DNA of 64,000 bases from contig NZ_PRDG01000003.1 in the NCBI RefSeq assembly GCF_017883985.1, positions 70,991 through 134,990 of the forward strand, given 5' to 3'. Below the pieces are notes generated by a model that did not search any database, was not told where the DNA came from, and worked only from the letters and a program-made list of their open reading frames with translations. This document shows positions 36,436 through 44,406 of the stretch, in pieces. The translations under genes were made by a program, and so were the position numbers. Source of the stretch: Streptococcus oricebi (GTDB taxonomy: Bacteria; Bacillota; Bacilli; Lactobacillales; Streptococcaceae). Numbering within the stretch: position 1 is the first letter of the stretch; every line of letters starts with the position of its first letter.

Positions 36436-36693
36436 TTATCTTTGTCTACAACACTTTTCAAAGAGTGTCTTTTGCTGGGAAATCTTCTGATCAACCTTGG
36501 ACAGGTCTCGGTGTTCAATTTTTTTCTGACACCTTTCCATTTCCAAAGCCAGAAGTTTCTTTTTAATCCGCAGCATTTTCTTGGTCATCTGGTCCTGATC
36601 GTACTTGCTAATCAGGCTATCCTGACTAGTGCTTGATTCGATATAACGACTGCGTAAATCAGCCAGCTTGTCTTGTAAATATTGCTTGTCCAT
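36436..36693 (-). CDS. Small charged coiled-coil protein, unknown
   Basis: An 85-residue, Lys/Gln/Glu-rich protein with heptad-like spacing of Leu and Ile throughout (for example L-R-I-K-K-K-L-L-A-L-E-M-E), so a cytoplasmic coiled coil is likely. A C-C-R-Q-R tail ends it. No family recognised. The ribosome site is weak (no clear AGGAGG). It lies directly before the antiporter gene in the same direction and may be co-transcribed. Confidence 0.6.
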   Translation of the reverse strand: MDKQYLQDKLADLRSRYIESSTSQDSLISKYDQDQMTKKMLRIKKKLLALEMERCQKKIEHRDLSKVDQKISQQKTLFEKCCRQR

Positions 36694-36778
36694 AAGATGG
36701 GAGAGCCCTAGAAGTCTATCCTACTAGCAGCCAGGCTACTGATAAGATTTCCTCTGGACCCTAATCCTTTCATAATCA

Positions 36779-37327
36779 TTATTTTTTCAATTTTTCGATG
36801 AGAATTAAAAACGGGGGTCGATTGATTTGGTTAATGGTCTGGTAAATGGCCACTGTGAACTCCTGCTGGGGCAGGGAGCTCACAAAGTCCAAGACTGCCT
36901 CCTTCTCCTCTTGACCACCCTCATGTCCATAGTATACCATGACCCCAATCCGACCGCCAAGTGATAAGACCTGGCAGAGTTTGGTCAGGGCCTCAAGCGT
37001 AGTTGTCGGCTGAGTGATAATGGATTTATCTGCCGCAGGCAAATAACCCAGATTAAAAATGGCTGCACGAATAGGTTCAGTTACATACTGGTCTACCTTT
37101 TCATGACCGGCTAAAATCAGCTGGGCATTAGTCAGACCAGCCTCCTCCAAGCGCTTCTCCGTCTTAATCAAGGCTTCTTCTTGAATATCAAAGGCATAAA
37201 CAGTCTTGGCTAGGCCAGCCAAAAATAAGGTATCATGGCCATTGCCCATGGTAGCATCTACCACCGTGTCCTCTGGTTGGATAACCTCTGCCAAAAATTG
37301 GTGGGCCATTTGTAAAGGTCTTAACAT
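36779..37327 (-). CDS. ytqB: tRNA mnm5s2U methyltransferase MnmM (YtqB)
   Basis: A 182-residue class I SAM methyltransferase of the YtqB family. The SAM site D-A-T-M-G-N-G-H-D-T is near 30-39, with a G-Y-L-P motif near 100. YtqB (MnmM) methylates nm5(s2)U34 in the tRNA wobble position in Gram-positive bacteria. The start giving M-L-R-P-L-Q-M-A-H is the family N-terminus; a 9-codon extension overlaps more of ytqA and lacks support. It overlaps the ytqA end by 7 bases, so both are made together. Confidence 0.88.
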   Translation of the reverse strand: MLRPLQMAHQFLAEVIQPEDTVVDATMGNGHDTLFLAGLAKTVYAFDIQEEALIKTEKRLEEAGLTNAQLILAGHEKVDQYVTEPIRAAIFNLGYLPAADKSIITQPTTTLEALTKLCQVLSLGGRIGVMVYYGHEGGQEEKEAVLDFVSSLPQQEFTVAIYQTINQINRPPFLILIEKLKK

Positions 37328-38256
37328 GAAAACACCTGCTCTTTCGCTTTGCAACCCTGAACGCTTCCCCGTCTTTGCATTTCCTGCTCAATAGCATTCA
37401 ATACTTCCCATTTATTGAGGCTCCACATGGGACCGATTAACATCTCTGGTGGGGCGTCACCCGTAATCCGATGAATGACGATGTGCTCAGGGATAATTTC
37501 CAGCTGGTCGCAGATAATATTGACATACTCTTCTTGGCTGAGTAGTTGCAGGCGCCCTTCATGGTAATCCCGCTGCATACGGGTATTGGTCATCAGATGC
37601 AGTAAATGCAGTTTAATTCCTTGAATATCATTGTCTGTCACGCAACGGCGGACATTCTCTAACATCATCTCATGACTTTCTCCGGGTAGGCCATTGATTA
37701 AATGGGAGACAATCTCAATCTTGGGAAATTTTCGCAGGCGCTTGACCGTCTCCACATAGAGCTCGTAAGAATGCGCCCGGTTAATCAAGTCCGAAGTTTC
37801 CTCATAAGTCGTCTGCAAACCCAGCTCTACCGTCACATGCATGCGCTCGGACAGTTCTGCCAAGTAAGCGATAGTCTCATCAGGCAGGCAGTCGGGCCTT
37901 GTCCCGATGTTAATGCCTACAACTCCTGGTTCATTGATGGCCTGCTCATAACGCTCCCGCAGGACCTCCACCCGCTCATGGGTATTGGTGAAATTCTGAA
38001 AATAGACCAGATACTTCCTTACATCTGGCCACTTGCGGTGCATAAAGTCAATCTCCTTATAAAATTGCTCCCGAATGGGTGCGTCAGGAGCTACAATGGC
38101 GTCACCCGAACCCGACACCGTACAAAAGGTACAGCCGCCTCGAGCCACTGTACCATCGCGATTAGGACAGTCAAAACCTGCGTCAATCGGCACCTTAAAA
38201 GTCTTTTCCCCAAATAATTTTCGATAATAATCATTCAAAGCGTTGTAAGGTTTCAT
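37321..38256 (-). CDS. ytqA: Radical SAM protein YtqA (MnmL), TIGR01212 family
   Basis: A 311-residue radical SAM enzyme. The cluster motif is atypical: a Cys in F-D-C-P-N-R-D, a long gap, then C-T-F-C near residue 42-45. This is the TIGR01212/YtqA pattern, shared with the Elp3-like group. YtqA (MnmL) acts with YtqB in making mnm5(s2)U in tRNA of Gram-positive bacteria. The conserved G-L-Q-T near residue 147 and L-P-G-E near 190 are present. It is coupled to ytqB by a 7-base overlap. Confidence 0.9.
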   Translation of the reverse strand: MKPYNALNDYYRKLFGEKTFKVPIDAGFDCPNRDGTVARGGCTFCTVSGSGDAIVAPDAPIREQFYKEIDFMHRKWPDVRKYLVYFQNFTNTHERVEVLRERYEQAINEPGVVGINIGTRPDCLPDETIAYLAELSERMHVTVELGLQTTYEETSDLINRAHSYELYVETVKRLRKFPKIEIVSHLINGLPGESHEMMLENVRRCVTDNDIQGIKLHLLHLMTNTRMQRDYHEGRLQLLSQEEYVNIICDQLEIIPEHIVIHRITGDAPPEMLIGPMWSLNKWEVLNAIEQEMQRRGSVQGCKAKEQVFSC

Positions 38257-38292
38257 AGAATATATTATAACACAGCTTGAGCAAGAAAGATG

Positions 38293-38314
38293 AAAAAAAG
38301 TCCACTCAGGACTT
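38293..38314 (-). terminator. Terminator after the AlkC-like gene
   Basis: AAGTCC/GGACTT with a 5-base loop and a minus-strand run of seven T, 12 bases past the stop. Confidence 0.85.
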
Positions 38315-38325
38315 GTTTTTCAGCC

Positions 38326-39072
38326 TTATTTAGCATGTTTTTCCTTGGTGCGCGAAGCGTGTTTAATAATCCAAGCAGTTTGAGGGGATAAATCCTCCTC
38401 CTGCCAGTTCTTAATAATCACATCGAACTTTTCTGGCGCTTCTTTGTACAAATCGTTCAAGCTATTGGCGACGCTCTTTTGAATCGTCTTATCCTCATCG
38501 TTCTTTAGATTGGTCAGTAAAGTTACATAATCATCAAAATAATCCAAAGTCACATAGAGTTTCTTTGCCCAAGGCAGCCTTATTCTAAGACACTCGCTAG
38601 CTAATCTACGAACTCGTTTATTCTCATCTTTACTCCATTCCAAGAGCAACTCCATAGCTTGTTTTGGATAATGATGGACAAGAGGACGCATGCAAAACTC
38701 ACCTGTGAATCTTTTAGTCAATTCTTTACTAAATAAACTAGTTACTTCAAAATGCTCTGCTCCATATAATTCTACGTATTTCCCAATCGGCCAGAGCCAA
38801 TAACCCTCTGTAAACATGCCCAAACTTCCCTCTAATTCTGGACCGAGGATTTTGCTAAATAGATCGATTGTTTCCTCATAATTTAAAGCAATATACTTCT
38901 TCAAAGTGCGAGCTATTAAAACCTGTCTGCCTGTAAACTCTTGATTTTCTAAATCGTCTCGAACTTCTGCGATAAATTCTTTTGCATTAAAGGGGCTATA
39001 AACTGACTGTAGCTTAGTCGCCAAATCTATCACATAGTTCTCATCATAATAATCTTTCAGCTTTTTAGCCAT
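38326..39072 (-). CDS. AlkC/AlkD-superfamily DNA alkylation repair protein
   Basis: A 248-residue HEAT-like-repeat protein of the DNA alkylation repair glycosylase superfamily. The blocks E-G-Y-W-L-W-P near 90, R-F-T-G-E-F near 120 and R-V-R-R-L-A-S-E-C near 157 followed by R-L-P-W-A fit the AlkC branch better than AlkD. These enzymes release 3-methyladenine and related cationic lesions without base flipping. It is the last gene of a VOC-TetR-AlkC operon and overlaps the TetR gene by 8 bases. Induction by an electrophile or alkylating agent is plausible. Confidence 0.8.
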   Translation of the reverse strand: MAKKLKDYYDENYVIDLATKLQSVYSPFNAKEFIAEVRDDLENQEFTGRQVLIARTLKKYIALNYEETIDLFSKILGPELEGSLGMFTEGYWLWPIGKYVELYGAEHFEVTSLFSKELTKRFTGEFCMRPLVHHYPKQAMELLLEWSKDENKRVRRLASECLRIRLPWAKKLYVTLDYFDDYVTLLTNLKNDEDKTIQKSVANSLNDLYKEAPEKFDVIIKNWQEEDLSPQTAWIIKHASRTKEKHAK

Positions 39073-39655
39073 TGACCTTAAAACCTCCTAGTAAGCGGGC
39101 AATCACCTGATAAATGCTCTGTCTATCATAGCTTTCTCTCTCTGCTAGATAAAGAGAAAGTTCATTTAAAGCACCTGACAGCAGATGGGCAAGCACAGGA
39201 ATATCTATATCAATCAACTTTCCTTCATCTTTCAGCAATCCTAGCTGCTCTTTTAAAAGAGTGGCCGAGTTTGCTTGATCCATTTCACGCCATTCTTTCC
39301 AATCCACCACATTTACAGCATCAATCAGTAAGATACGTTTCCTATCTTCTTTTATGGCTTCTTCGACAAAGGTAAGGCAGCCATAAAGTAACTGCTCCCA
39401 TGTATCTGTATGCGAGTCAGCCTCTCTTTCGACAGCTTGTCCGACTTCCTTTTGGATTTCATTTAAGACGGCTACAAATAAAGCTCTTTTATTTTTAAAA
39501 TGATGATACAAAGCTCCTCTTGTCATCCCCACTTCTGCCACAATCTTTTCCAAAGAACTCTTGTCATAACCATAGAGAATAAAGTGTTTTCGTGCTACTT
39601 CCATGAGCTGACCAACAGTTTGCTTGCTCGCTGTTTCTTTTTTATTTGACATCAA
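39065..39655 (-). CDS. TetR/AcrR family transcriptional regulator
   Basis: A 196-residue TetR-type regulator with an N-terminal HTH (Q-L-M-E-V-A-R-K-H-F, then V-G-M-T-R-G-A-L-Y-H-H-F near 43-54). It is the middle gene of the operon. A palindrome CATACA-CAC-TGTATG sits inside the operon promoter, so self-repression is expected. Ligand unknown; the neighbours suggest a reactive small molecule. Confidence 0.9.
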   Translation of the reverse strand: MMSNKKETASKQTVGQLMEVARKHFILYGYDKSSLEKIVAEVGMTRGALYHHFKNKRALFVAVLNEIQKEVGQAVEREADSHTDTWEQLLYGCLTFVEEAIKEDRKRILLIDAVNVVDWKEWREMDQANSATLLKEQLGLLKDEGKLIDIDIPVLAHLLSGALNELSLYLAERESYDRQSIYQVIARLLGGFKVNG

Positions 39656-39661
39656 AATCTC

Positions 39662-40063
39662 CTACTGATAATTTTCTGCATACTGCTTACTTGGCGGAAT
39701 GACCTTAATAATATCAATCAATATATTTTCTGGTCCTGCTATAATAAAGTGCCTCTGTCCAAAACCCTCGTCGCGAAGCTCCTGGATAATCTGAACTTCT
39801 TTTTCCTCCTTAAAAATAGAATAAAGGTCGCTTACATTCTCCACTTCAAGATTTAAAATGATTCCTTGGCAGATCTGCCTATATGTTTCAGGTATGGTAT
39901 CATGATGACTGGCTATCACGGCTAATTCAAAACCTTCCTTGCTCTTTAGGCTGACATACCAGTCGCTTTGGAAAACACAGTCAAAGTGAAAATATCTAGT
40001 GAAAAAATCAGCACAAGAATCTACCTCTTGACACATCAATACAGGATAAAAACTATTTAGCAT
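39662..40063 (-). CDS. VOC (glyoxalase/bleomycin-resistance) family protein
   Basis: A 133-residue protein with the vicinal oxygen chelate fold pattern: Y-P-V-L-M-C-Q-E-V near the start, F-Y-T/F-T-R-Y-F, and G-F-E-L-A-V-I near 50. Such proteins either bind drugs or metabolise small electrophiles with a metal centre. It is the first gene of the TetR-controlled operon, six bases before the TetR gene. The metal ligands cannot be assigned with confidence. Confidence 0.8.
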   Translation of the reverse strand: MLNSFYPVLMCQEVDSCADFFTRYFHFDCVFQSDWYVSLKSKEGFELAVIASHHDTIPETYRQICQGIILNLEVENVSDLYSIFKEEKEVQIIQELRDEGFGQRHFIIAGPENILIDIIKVIPPSKQYAENYQ

Positions 40064-40091
40064 AAAATTGCTCCTTATTTATTTTAAAACA

Positions 40092-40121
40092 AGAATAACA
40101 TACACACTGTATGTATGTCAA
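40092..40121 (-). promoter_or_regulatory. Promoter/operator of the VOC-TetR-AlkC operon
   Basis: Minus-strand TTGACA (40116-40121), 18 bases, TATTCT (40092-40097) with an extended TG. The spacer contains CATACA-CAC-TGTATG (40099-40113), a perfect palindrome suited to TetR binding. Confidence 0.75.
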
Positions 40122-40138
40122 TTAAAAAATTCCCCACT

Positions 40139-41080
40139 TTACAAAGTTTTTAAATACTCCAAATTATTTTCCATTTTTCTCAACAGGGTTTGTTTTAATT
40201 CCACAGGCTGAATATTCTCGATTTCTTTTCCATAGGCTAAAAAATAAGCTGCGATAAAATCTTCTTCGTTTTGGTTGTAGTAACCCTTGACGACTGCTTT
40301 ATTATCTTTGTAAAAAAGACTCATGGACGGATAATGCTCTTTCAAAAATAAATCCACGCCCTTTTTTGTGATTATGACCTCAAAGTCCTTGGCAGTCTCA
40401 TCTTTAAAACCTTTGCTTAGAAGCTCTGCAATTCTCTCATCACTCAGTGGAAGCTCGCTTTCATTTTGAGACAGGGAAAGAATTTTATCACAGCGAAAAA
40501 CTTGTAGAGCCGCCCGATGATAATTGTAAGCAATGGTATACCATTGCCCAAAAGAGGAAGTGACTTTTAAAAATTGAACTCTATAGGTATGCGAGCCCTT
40601 TCCACCCTTGTAGGCAATATCCTGAATAGAACGCTCCAAAGCTGCATAGACAATCTCTTTCAACAAGGGACTTTCAGTCATTTGCTCGTTGGCCGCAAAG
40701 CTAAAAATCTGACTCATCTTGCTCAGATTTGCTTGATGTTCTGGGGAAAGACAGGTCTCAAACTTTTGCTTCAGCTTTTTCAAATCCAAATCAAAAGGCG
40801 TTGACTGATAATTTTGCAAGGTCAACATAGCAAAATACATAGCGTACATCTCATCCAGCCTAAAAACAATAGGAGACAAAAGACGATTTTTCAAAATGCC
40901 GTATCGTCCATACCTCCCATATTCGGCATAAATCGGCATACCGATTGCCTCCAAAGACTGAATATCACGGAGTGCCGTGCTTCGCGAAATCTGATATTTT
41001 TCTATCAAATCATTGAGATTGAAATAATGTTTATTATTCAGATAAATCAGCATATCGTTGAGGCGTTCGGATTTATTCAT
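40139..41080 (-). CDS. YafY-type HTH/WYL-domain transcriptional regulator
   Basis: A 313-residue regulator: N-terminal HTH (I-S-R-S-T-A-L-R-D-I-Q-S-L near 31-43) followed by a WYL ligand-sensing domain; the signature reads Q-W-Y-T-I-A-Y near 180. WYL proteins respond to nucleotides or nucleic acid and often control stress or defence genes. It is divergent from the peptidase E-like gene, with a 90-base gap holding an inverted repeat. It is in turn directly upstream of the VOC operon promoter. Confidence 0.88.
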   Translation of the reverse strand: MNKSERLNDMLIYLNNKHYFNLNDLIEKYQISRSTALRDIQSLEAIGMPIYAEYGRYGRYGILKNRLLSPIVFRLDEMYAMYFAMLTLQNYQSTPFDLDLKKLKQKFETCLSPEHQANLSKMSQIFSFAANEQMTESPLLKEIVYAALERSIQDIAYKGGKGSHTYRVQFLKVTSSFGQWYTIAYNYHRAALQVFRCDKILSLSQNESELPLSDERIAELLSKGFKDETAKDFEVIITKKGVDLFLKEHYPSMSLFYKDNKAVVKGYYNQNEEDFIAAYFLAYGKEIENIQPVELKQTLLRKMENNLEYLKTL

Positions 41081-41104
41081 TTTTTATTTCCTTTCGATAT
41101 AAAG

Positions 41105-41142
41105 GTGCCATATTTTGACACTTTTATCTATTATACTATAGT
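41105..41142 (+). promoter_or_regulatory. Promoter of the peptidase E-like gene with inverted repeat
   Basis: TTGACA (41115-41120), 16 bases, TATAGT (41137-41142). The inverted repeat GTGCCA-TATTT-TGACAC (41105-41121) covers the -35 and lies in the WYL gene leader, so it may be the WYL operator for both directions. Confidence 0.6.
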
Positions 41143-41170
41143 TAGAAAGAAAATACAGGAGGAAAACAGC

Positions 41171-41788
41171 ATGAATAAGAAATTATTTTTATCTTCATCT
41201 TTCAGCGATGTGGCTGGGCTTCTGGCAGAATTTGAAGAAAATTTAGCCGACAAAAGAGTCACTTTCATCCCAACCGCTAGTAAGGTCGAAAAAGTGACTT
41301 TCTTTGTCAAGGCTGGAAAGAAAGCTCTGAAAAAACTGGGGTTGATTGTTGATGAGCTGGACATTTCCACAGCCAGCACGCAAGAAATAGCTGACAAGCT
41401 CATCAAGAATGACATCATTTATATGACAGGGGGCAATACTTTTTTCTTGCTGCAAGAGCTCAAAAGGACTGGTGCCGACAAGCTAATTAAAGAGGAGGTT
41501 TTGGCTGGTAAGCTCTATCTTGGCGAATCTGCTGGTGCTGTTGTCACAGCTCCAGATATTGCATATCTGCAGGCTATGGACAGTCCTAAAAAAGCGCCCG
41601 ATTTGGAAAACTTCCAAGGTTTGGCTTTAGTTGATTTTTCTGTTGTCCCTCATTACAAGAGTATGCCTTTTAAGAAAATTTCCCAACAAATCGTCGAGGA
41701 ATATTCGGCAAAACTTCCTTTGAAAGCAATTAGCAACAAGGAAGCGATTTTGGTGAAAGACGGGCAAATCACTGTAAGGAGAAAATAA
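41171..41788 (+). CDS. Peptidase E-like protein (S51 / type 1 glutamine amidotransferase-like)
   Basis: A 205-residue protein of the peptidase S51 family. The nucleophile motif G-E-S-A-G-A near residue 118 and the Y-M-T-G-G-N-T-F block near 88 are typical. S51 enzymes cut Asp-X dipeptides; the wider family includes cyanophycinase-like proteins. The ATG at 41171 has AGGAGG 8 bases upstream and follows a good promoter. A longer frame that begins upstream runs through the WYL gene and is not real. Terminator follows at once. Confidence 0.87.
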   Translation: MNKKLFLSSSFSDVAGLLAEFEENLADKRVTFIPTASKVEKVTFFVKAGKKALKKLGLIVDELDISTASTQEIADKLIKNDIIYMTGGNTFFLLQELKRTGADKLIKEEVLAGKLYLGESAGAVVTAPDIAYLQAMDSPKKAPDLENFQGLALVDFSVVPHYKSMPFKKISQQIVEEYSAKLPLKAISNKEAILVKDGQITVRRK

Positions 41789-41811
41789 AAGCAGACTTTC
41801 CGTCTGCTTTT
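41787..41811. terminator. Terminator between peptidase E-like and MGMT-like genes
   Basis: Perfect AAAAGCAGAC/GTCTGCTTTT stem with a 5-base loop and A/T-runs on both sides, so it can act for both converging genes. Confidence 0.88.
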
Positions 41812-41817
41812 ATCTTA

Positions 41818-42126
41818 TTATTTCTCCCACTGACAGGTTTTCATATCCACGCAGCCGTTGGGTTTAAAAATCACGCCCTCTGCCCAGAGTAGGTGTTCTT
41901 GTTCTTCCCAGGCTGGGGCTAGGCGGCCTGCATGATTGACCAGCCGATGGCAGGGATAGTTGCCATAGAGGTCAGCCTGGCTGATGATTTGAGCGACCAA
42001 GCGGGAATTTTGAGGCCGACCAATCAGCCGCGCGATTTGCCCATAGCTAGCAACCTTACCTGGGGGAATCTGCTCCATTAGGGCCAGAACTTGCTCCACT
42101 ACTACTGGATTAAGCTTGACAGGCAT
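41818..42126 (-). CDS. MGMT family protein (alkyltransferase-like)
   Basis: A 102-residue protein matching only the C-terminal DNA-binding/active-site domain of O6-methylguanine-DNA methyltransferase. The acceptor motif reads P-C-H-R, so the cysteine is kept, unlike alkyltransferase-like proteins in which it is Trp. The HTH-like R-L-V-A-Q-I-I is near 40. The start ATG overlaps the PAP2 stop (TAATG), with GGAAGG upstream; the longer frame would overlap PAP2 further. It repairs or flags O6-alkylguanine. Another alkylation gene (38326) is nearby but in a separate unit. Confidence 0.85.
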   Translation of the reverse strand: MPVKLNPVVVEQVLALMEQIPPGKVASYGQIARLIGRPQNSRLVAQIISQADLYGNYPCHRLVNHAGRLAPAWEEQEHLLWAEGVIFKPNGCVDMKTCQWEK

Positions 42127-42776
42127 TATTTCTGCCTTCCTTTGAAACGCCATTGAAAGCGCCATCTATCGTAAAAAGGATATTCAATATTTAAGAGGGC
42201 AAAGCCCAGAATCAAGCCCGCTAGGACATCTGTCGGATAATGAACACCCAGATAGACCCGCGATAGGAGAAGGAGCAAGATAAAGCTGGCCAAGAGGGCC
42301 TGGACCAGATAGCTGAGACGGTTTTTCCCCAAGCGCTGCCGGCTGATAATAATCAAACTACCGATAAGGAGAGTGGCCGCCAGGGCGTGGCTACTTGGAA
42401 AGGAGTATCCCTTTTCGACCACCAAATGGATAATGGCTGGCCGAGGGCGCTGGTAGATGTTCTTGATAAAGAGGACCAAGAGACCGGCCAGGGCTAGATT
42501 GCCCAGGAGAAAGAGACTCTCGCTTCTCCACTTCTTAAACCAGAAAATCCCAGCTAAAAGCAGGACCCAAATCGGTAAAATTTGGGGATTGATAAAACTG
42601 GTGATAAATTTCATCAGAGTGGTCAAGACAGCAGGCAAGTCACCCCGAATGGCTGTCTGAATCTGGCTATCTAGGCTGGTCAACTGTTCGGGATAAAACT
42701 TGACTACATAGCCTAAGATTACAAATAGTAAAAGGGCAAAAGAGCCCCTGGTCAAATACATTTCTTTATTTTTCAT
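42126..42776 (-). CDS. PAP2 family phosphatase
   Basis: A 216-residue integral membrane phosphatase with the three-part PAP2 signature: K-N-I-Y-Q-R-P-R-P near 107-115, P-S-S-H-A near 128 and S-R-V-Y-L-G-V-H-Y-P-T-D near 170-182. Five to six membrane segments. Likely undecaprenyl-pyrophosphate or phosphatidic-acid phosphatase, acting outside the membrane. Start overlaps the ribU end by 11 bases, so it is co-expressed with riboflavin uptake behind the FMN riboswitch, as in other streptococci. Confidence 0.9.
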   Translation of the reverse strand: MKNKEMYLTRGSFALLLFVILGYVVKFYPEQLTSLDSQIQTAIRGDLPAVLTTLMKFITSFINPQILPIWVLLLAGIFWFKKWRSESLFLLGNLALAGLLVLFIKNIYQRPRPAIIHLVVEKGYSFPSSHALAATLLIGSLIIISRQRLGKNRLSYLVQALLASFILLLLLSRVYLGVHYPTDVLAGLILGFALLNIEYPFYDRWRFQWRFKGRQK

Positions 42777-43326
42777 ACTTTTTTAAAATTGGTTTTAAGA
42801 GGGCTTGAACTGGCCAAAAGGCAAAACTCCAAATGAGACCTTGCAAGAGATTAAAGGGGGCAACTAGGGCTAAGAGGTAGGTTACCCAACCGCCGGATTC
42901 AGAAATCTGAAAGCCTGCAAAAGTGGCATAAAGAGGGACTGCATAGAGGTAGTTAAGCAAAATCATGATTAGGGTCAAAGCCAGAGTCGCTAGCAAGCTA
43001 GCTAGAATAAAGCGCGGAAGGGTCTGCTCCCTTTTCCAGATAAAGGAAAAAATAAGGATAAAGGCAGCCACTGCAAGCATATTCATGGGAAGACCCACCA
43101 AGGTTTCTATCCCTTGATTGTTTAGAAGCAATTTCAAGAGTGAGCGCAGGAGCAAAATGGTTAAAGCGCCCTTGCTATCTAAAATCAAGAGGCCCAATAA
43201 AATAGGCAAAATACTAAAATCTAACTTGAAAAAATCAGTTAGTAAGGGAAAGGCAAAGAACATTAGTAAAAATGAACTAGCCGAAAGAATGGCAATCATA
43301 GCCATTTTACGTGTTTGTGTCATCAT
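42766..43326 (-). CDS. ribU: Riboflavin ECF transporter substrate-binding protein
   Basis: A 186-residue membrane protein of the RibU family: six membrane segments and the N-terminal R-K-M-A-M-I-A-I-L-S-A block used to contact the ECF energising module. It captures riboflavin and works with shared EcfA/A'/T, not in the window. The ATG (first of two in tandem) has GGAGGAAG just upstream. An FMN riboswitch lies about 140 bases upstream, confirming the substrate. First gene of a ribU-PAP2-MGMT operon with overlaps. Confidence 0.94.
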   Translation of the reverse strand: MMTQTRKMAMIAILSASSFLLMFFAFPLLTDFFKLDFSILPILLGLLILDSKGALTILLLRSLLKLLLNNQGIETLVGLPMNMLAVAAFILIFSFIWKREQTLPRFILASLLATLALTLIMILLNYLYAVPLYATFAGFQISESGGWVTYLLALVAPFNLLQGLIWSFAFWPVQALLKPILKKYEK

Positions 43327-43464
43327 AGCTTCCTCCAATTTATAAAAAATTAGAGAAGTTGGAAAGGACAGAGGCCAGATAGAGAGCCTAAAAATCTTCC
43401 TCTTTTAAGATACTAAATCCAGCTTAAAAGAAGATTAAATTCCCCAAGAAGGCTTGAGCCCTTT

Positions 43465-43572
43465 CGTCTTCTCCCATCCAGACTATACTGTCGGTTGTGG
43501 ACTTACACCACATCAGCTTGCGCTCGCGGACTTTACCGCCGGTCGGGACTTGCACCCTGCCCTGAAGACACT
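43465..43572 (-). promoter_or_regulatory. FMN riboswitch (RFN element)
   Basis: Minus-strand sequence contains the conserved RFN blocks in order: TTCAGGGCAGGGTG, TCCCGACCGGCGGT, AGTCCGCGAGC, GATGTGGTG, CCGACAGTATAGTCTGGATG and GGGAGAAGA. It lies between a promoter and ribU. FMN binding would reduce ribU expression. The 43327-43464 stretch after it holds the expression platform, where I see no strong T-tailed hairpin; control could be at translation. Confidence 0.96.
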
Positions 43573-43575
43573 TTT

Positions 43576-43604
43576 ATCATAACAAAAAAACCTTGCCGAG
43601 GCAA
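43576..43604 (-). promoter_or_regulatory. ribU promoter
   Basis: Minus-strand TTGCCT (43599-43604), 17 bases, TATGAT (43576-43581), starting just before the FMN riboswitch. The -35 lies in the loop and 3' arm of the trmL terminator. Confidence 0.72.
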
Positions 43605-43610
43605 GGTTTT
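43584..43610 (-). terminator. Terminator after trmL
   Basis: Perfect 11-bp stem AAAACCTTGCC/GGCAAGGTTTT with a 2-base turn and a minus-strand T-run. It is 114 bases past the trmL stop. Confidence 0.88.
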
Positions 43611-43724
43611 AGTTTGAAGGGCTTTCCTAAAAGCCTAGATTAGTAAGCAAAAAAAGATTGAAAGATAGGACCAGCTTTTCTAGCATTTTCTGGGCTATCT
43701 TTGCCTTCTATTCTTGGAAGTCTC

Positions 43725-44240
43725 TTACTTAAGTTTGTCCTTTTCATAGGTATGGACCAGCTCTAGACCAGCAAAATCTTGCTGACGCAGGGCCTCATAG
43801 ACGACCATACAGACCGCATTTGAAACATTGAGGCTTCTGACATGCTGGTCATTCATGGGAATCCGCAGGACCTTGTCGCGATGTTGACGCATAAAGTCCT
43901 CAGGTAGGCCCTTGTCCTCGCGACCAAAGAGAAAATAATGGTCCCCGGTCAGGCTAAAATCAGCCTCCGAGTAAACCTGGTCTGCAAACTTAGAAATCAG
44001 ATAAAGCTTTCCGGTCATCTGGGCCAAAAAATCATCCAGGCTACTATAAAAATGGATATCCAACTTGTCCCAGTAGTCAAGGCCGGCCCTTTTCATCTTG
44101 CGGTCGTCAATGGGAAAACCCATAGGCTGGATAATATGTAAGGGACTATTGGTTGCGGCACAGGTCCTAGCGATATTGCCCGTATTTTGGGGAATCTGTG
44201 GCTCAAACAAAACAATGTGATTTCTGCAGTCTTGACTCAT
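43725..44240 (-). CDS. trmL: tRNA (cytidine/uridine-2'-O)-methyltransferase
   Basis: A 171-residue SPOUT-class methyltransferase of the TrmL family, which 2'-O-methylates nucleotide 34 of some leucine tRNAs. SPOUT blocks are visible: N-T-G-N-I-A-R-T near 20, G-R-E-D-K-G-L-P near 105 and S-L-N-V-S-N-A-V near 140. The ATG follows GGAGAAAG. A 120-base leader with its own promoter precedes it. Separate terminator downstream. Confidence 0.9.
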   Translation of the reverse strand: MSQDCRNHIVLFEPQIPQNTGNIARTCAATNSPLHIIQPMGFPIDDRKMKRAGLDYWDKLDIHFYSSLDDFLAQMTGKLYLISKFADQVYSEADFSLTGDHYFLFGREDKGLPEDFMRQHRDKVLRIPMNDQHVRSLNVSNAVCMVVYEALRQQDFAGLELVHTYEKDKLK

Positions 44241-44244
44241 CTAT

Positions 44245-44388
44245 CTTTCTCCAAAAAAATAGCCACACTGCCCGGAGTCAAGCTCAGCAAACAGCATGGT
44301 TCAAACTTCATTAACTTACATCACAACAGGTTTGAGGTAAATCAATGATAGTACTTATTTAGTATACCACTTTCCTTGGTCAAGTCAA
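44245..44388 (-). promoter_or_regulatory. trmL promoter and leader with a U-rich hairpin end
   Basis: Minus-strand TTGACT (44383-44388), 16 bases, TATACT (44361-44366). The leader of about 110 bases contains a TCAAAC/GTTTGA pairing and ends in a GC-rich segment followed by TATTTTTTT, just before the trmL ribosome site. That suggests an attenuator. Resemblance to the Lactobacillales 23S-methyl leader class is a guess. Confidence 0.4.
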
Positions 44389-44406
44389 CCCTAAAGTCTT
44401 GAAAAT

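Noticed and set aside
40814..41170. Long N-terminal extension of the peptidase E-like gene
   Set aside because: It would run antisense through the WYL gene and across the promoter; the ATG at 41171 has an AGGAGG site.
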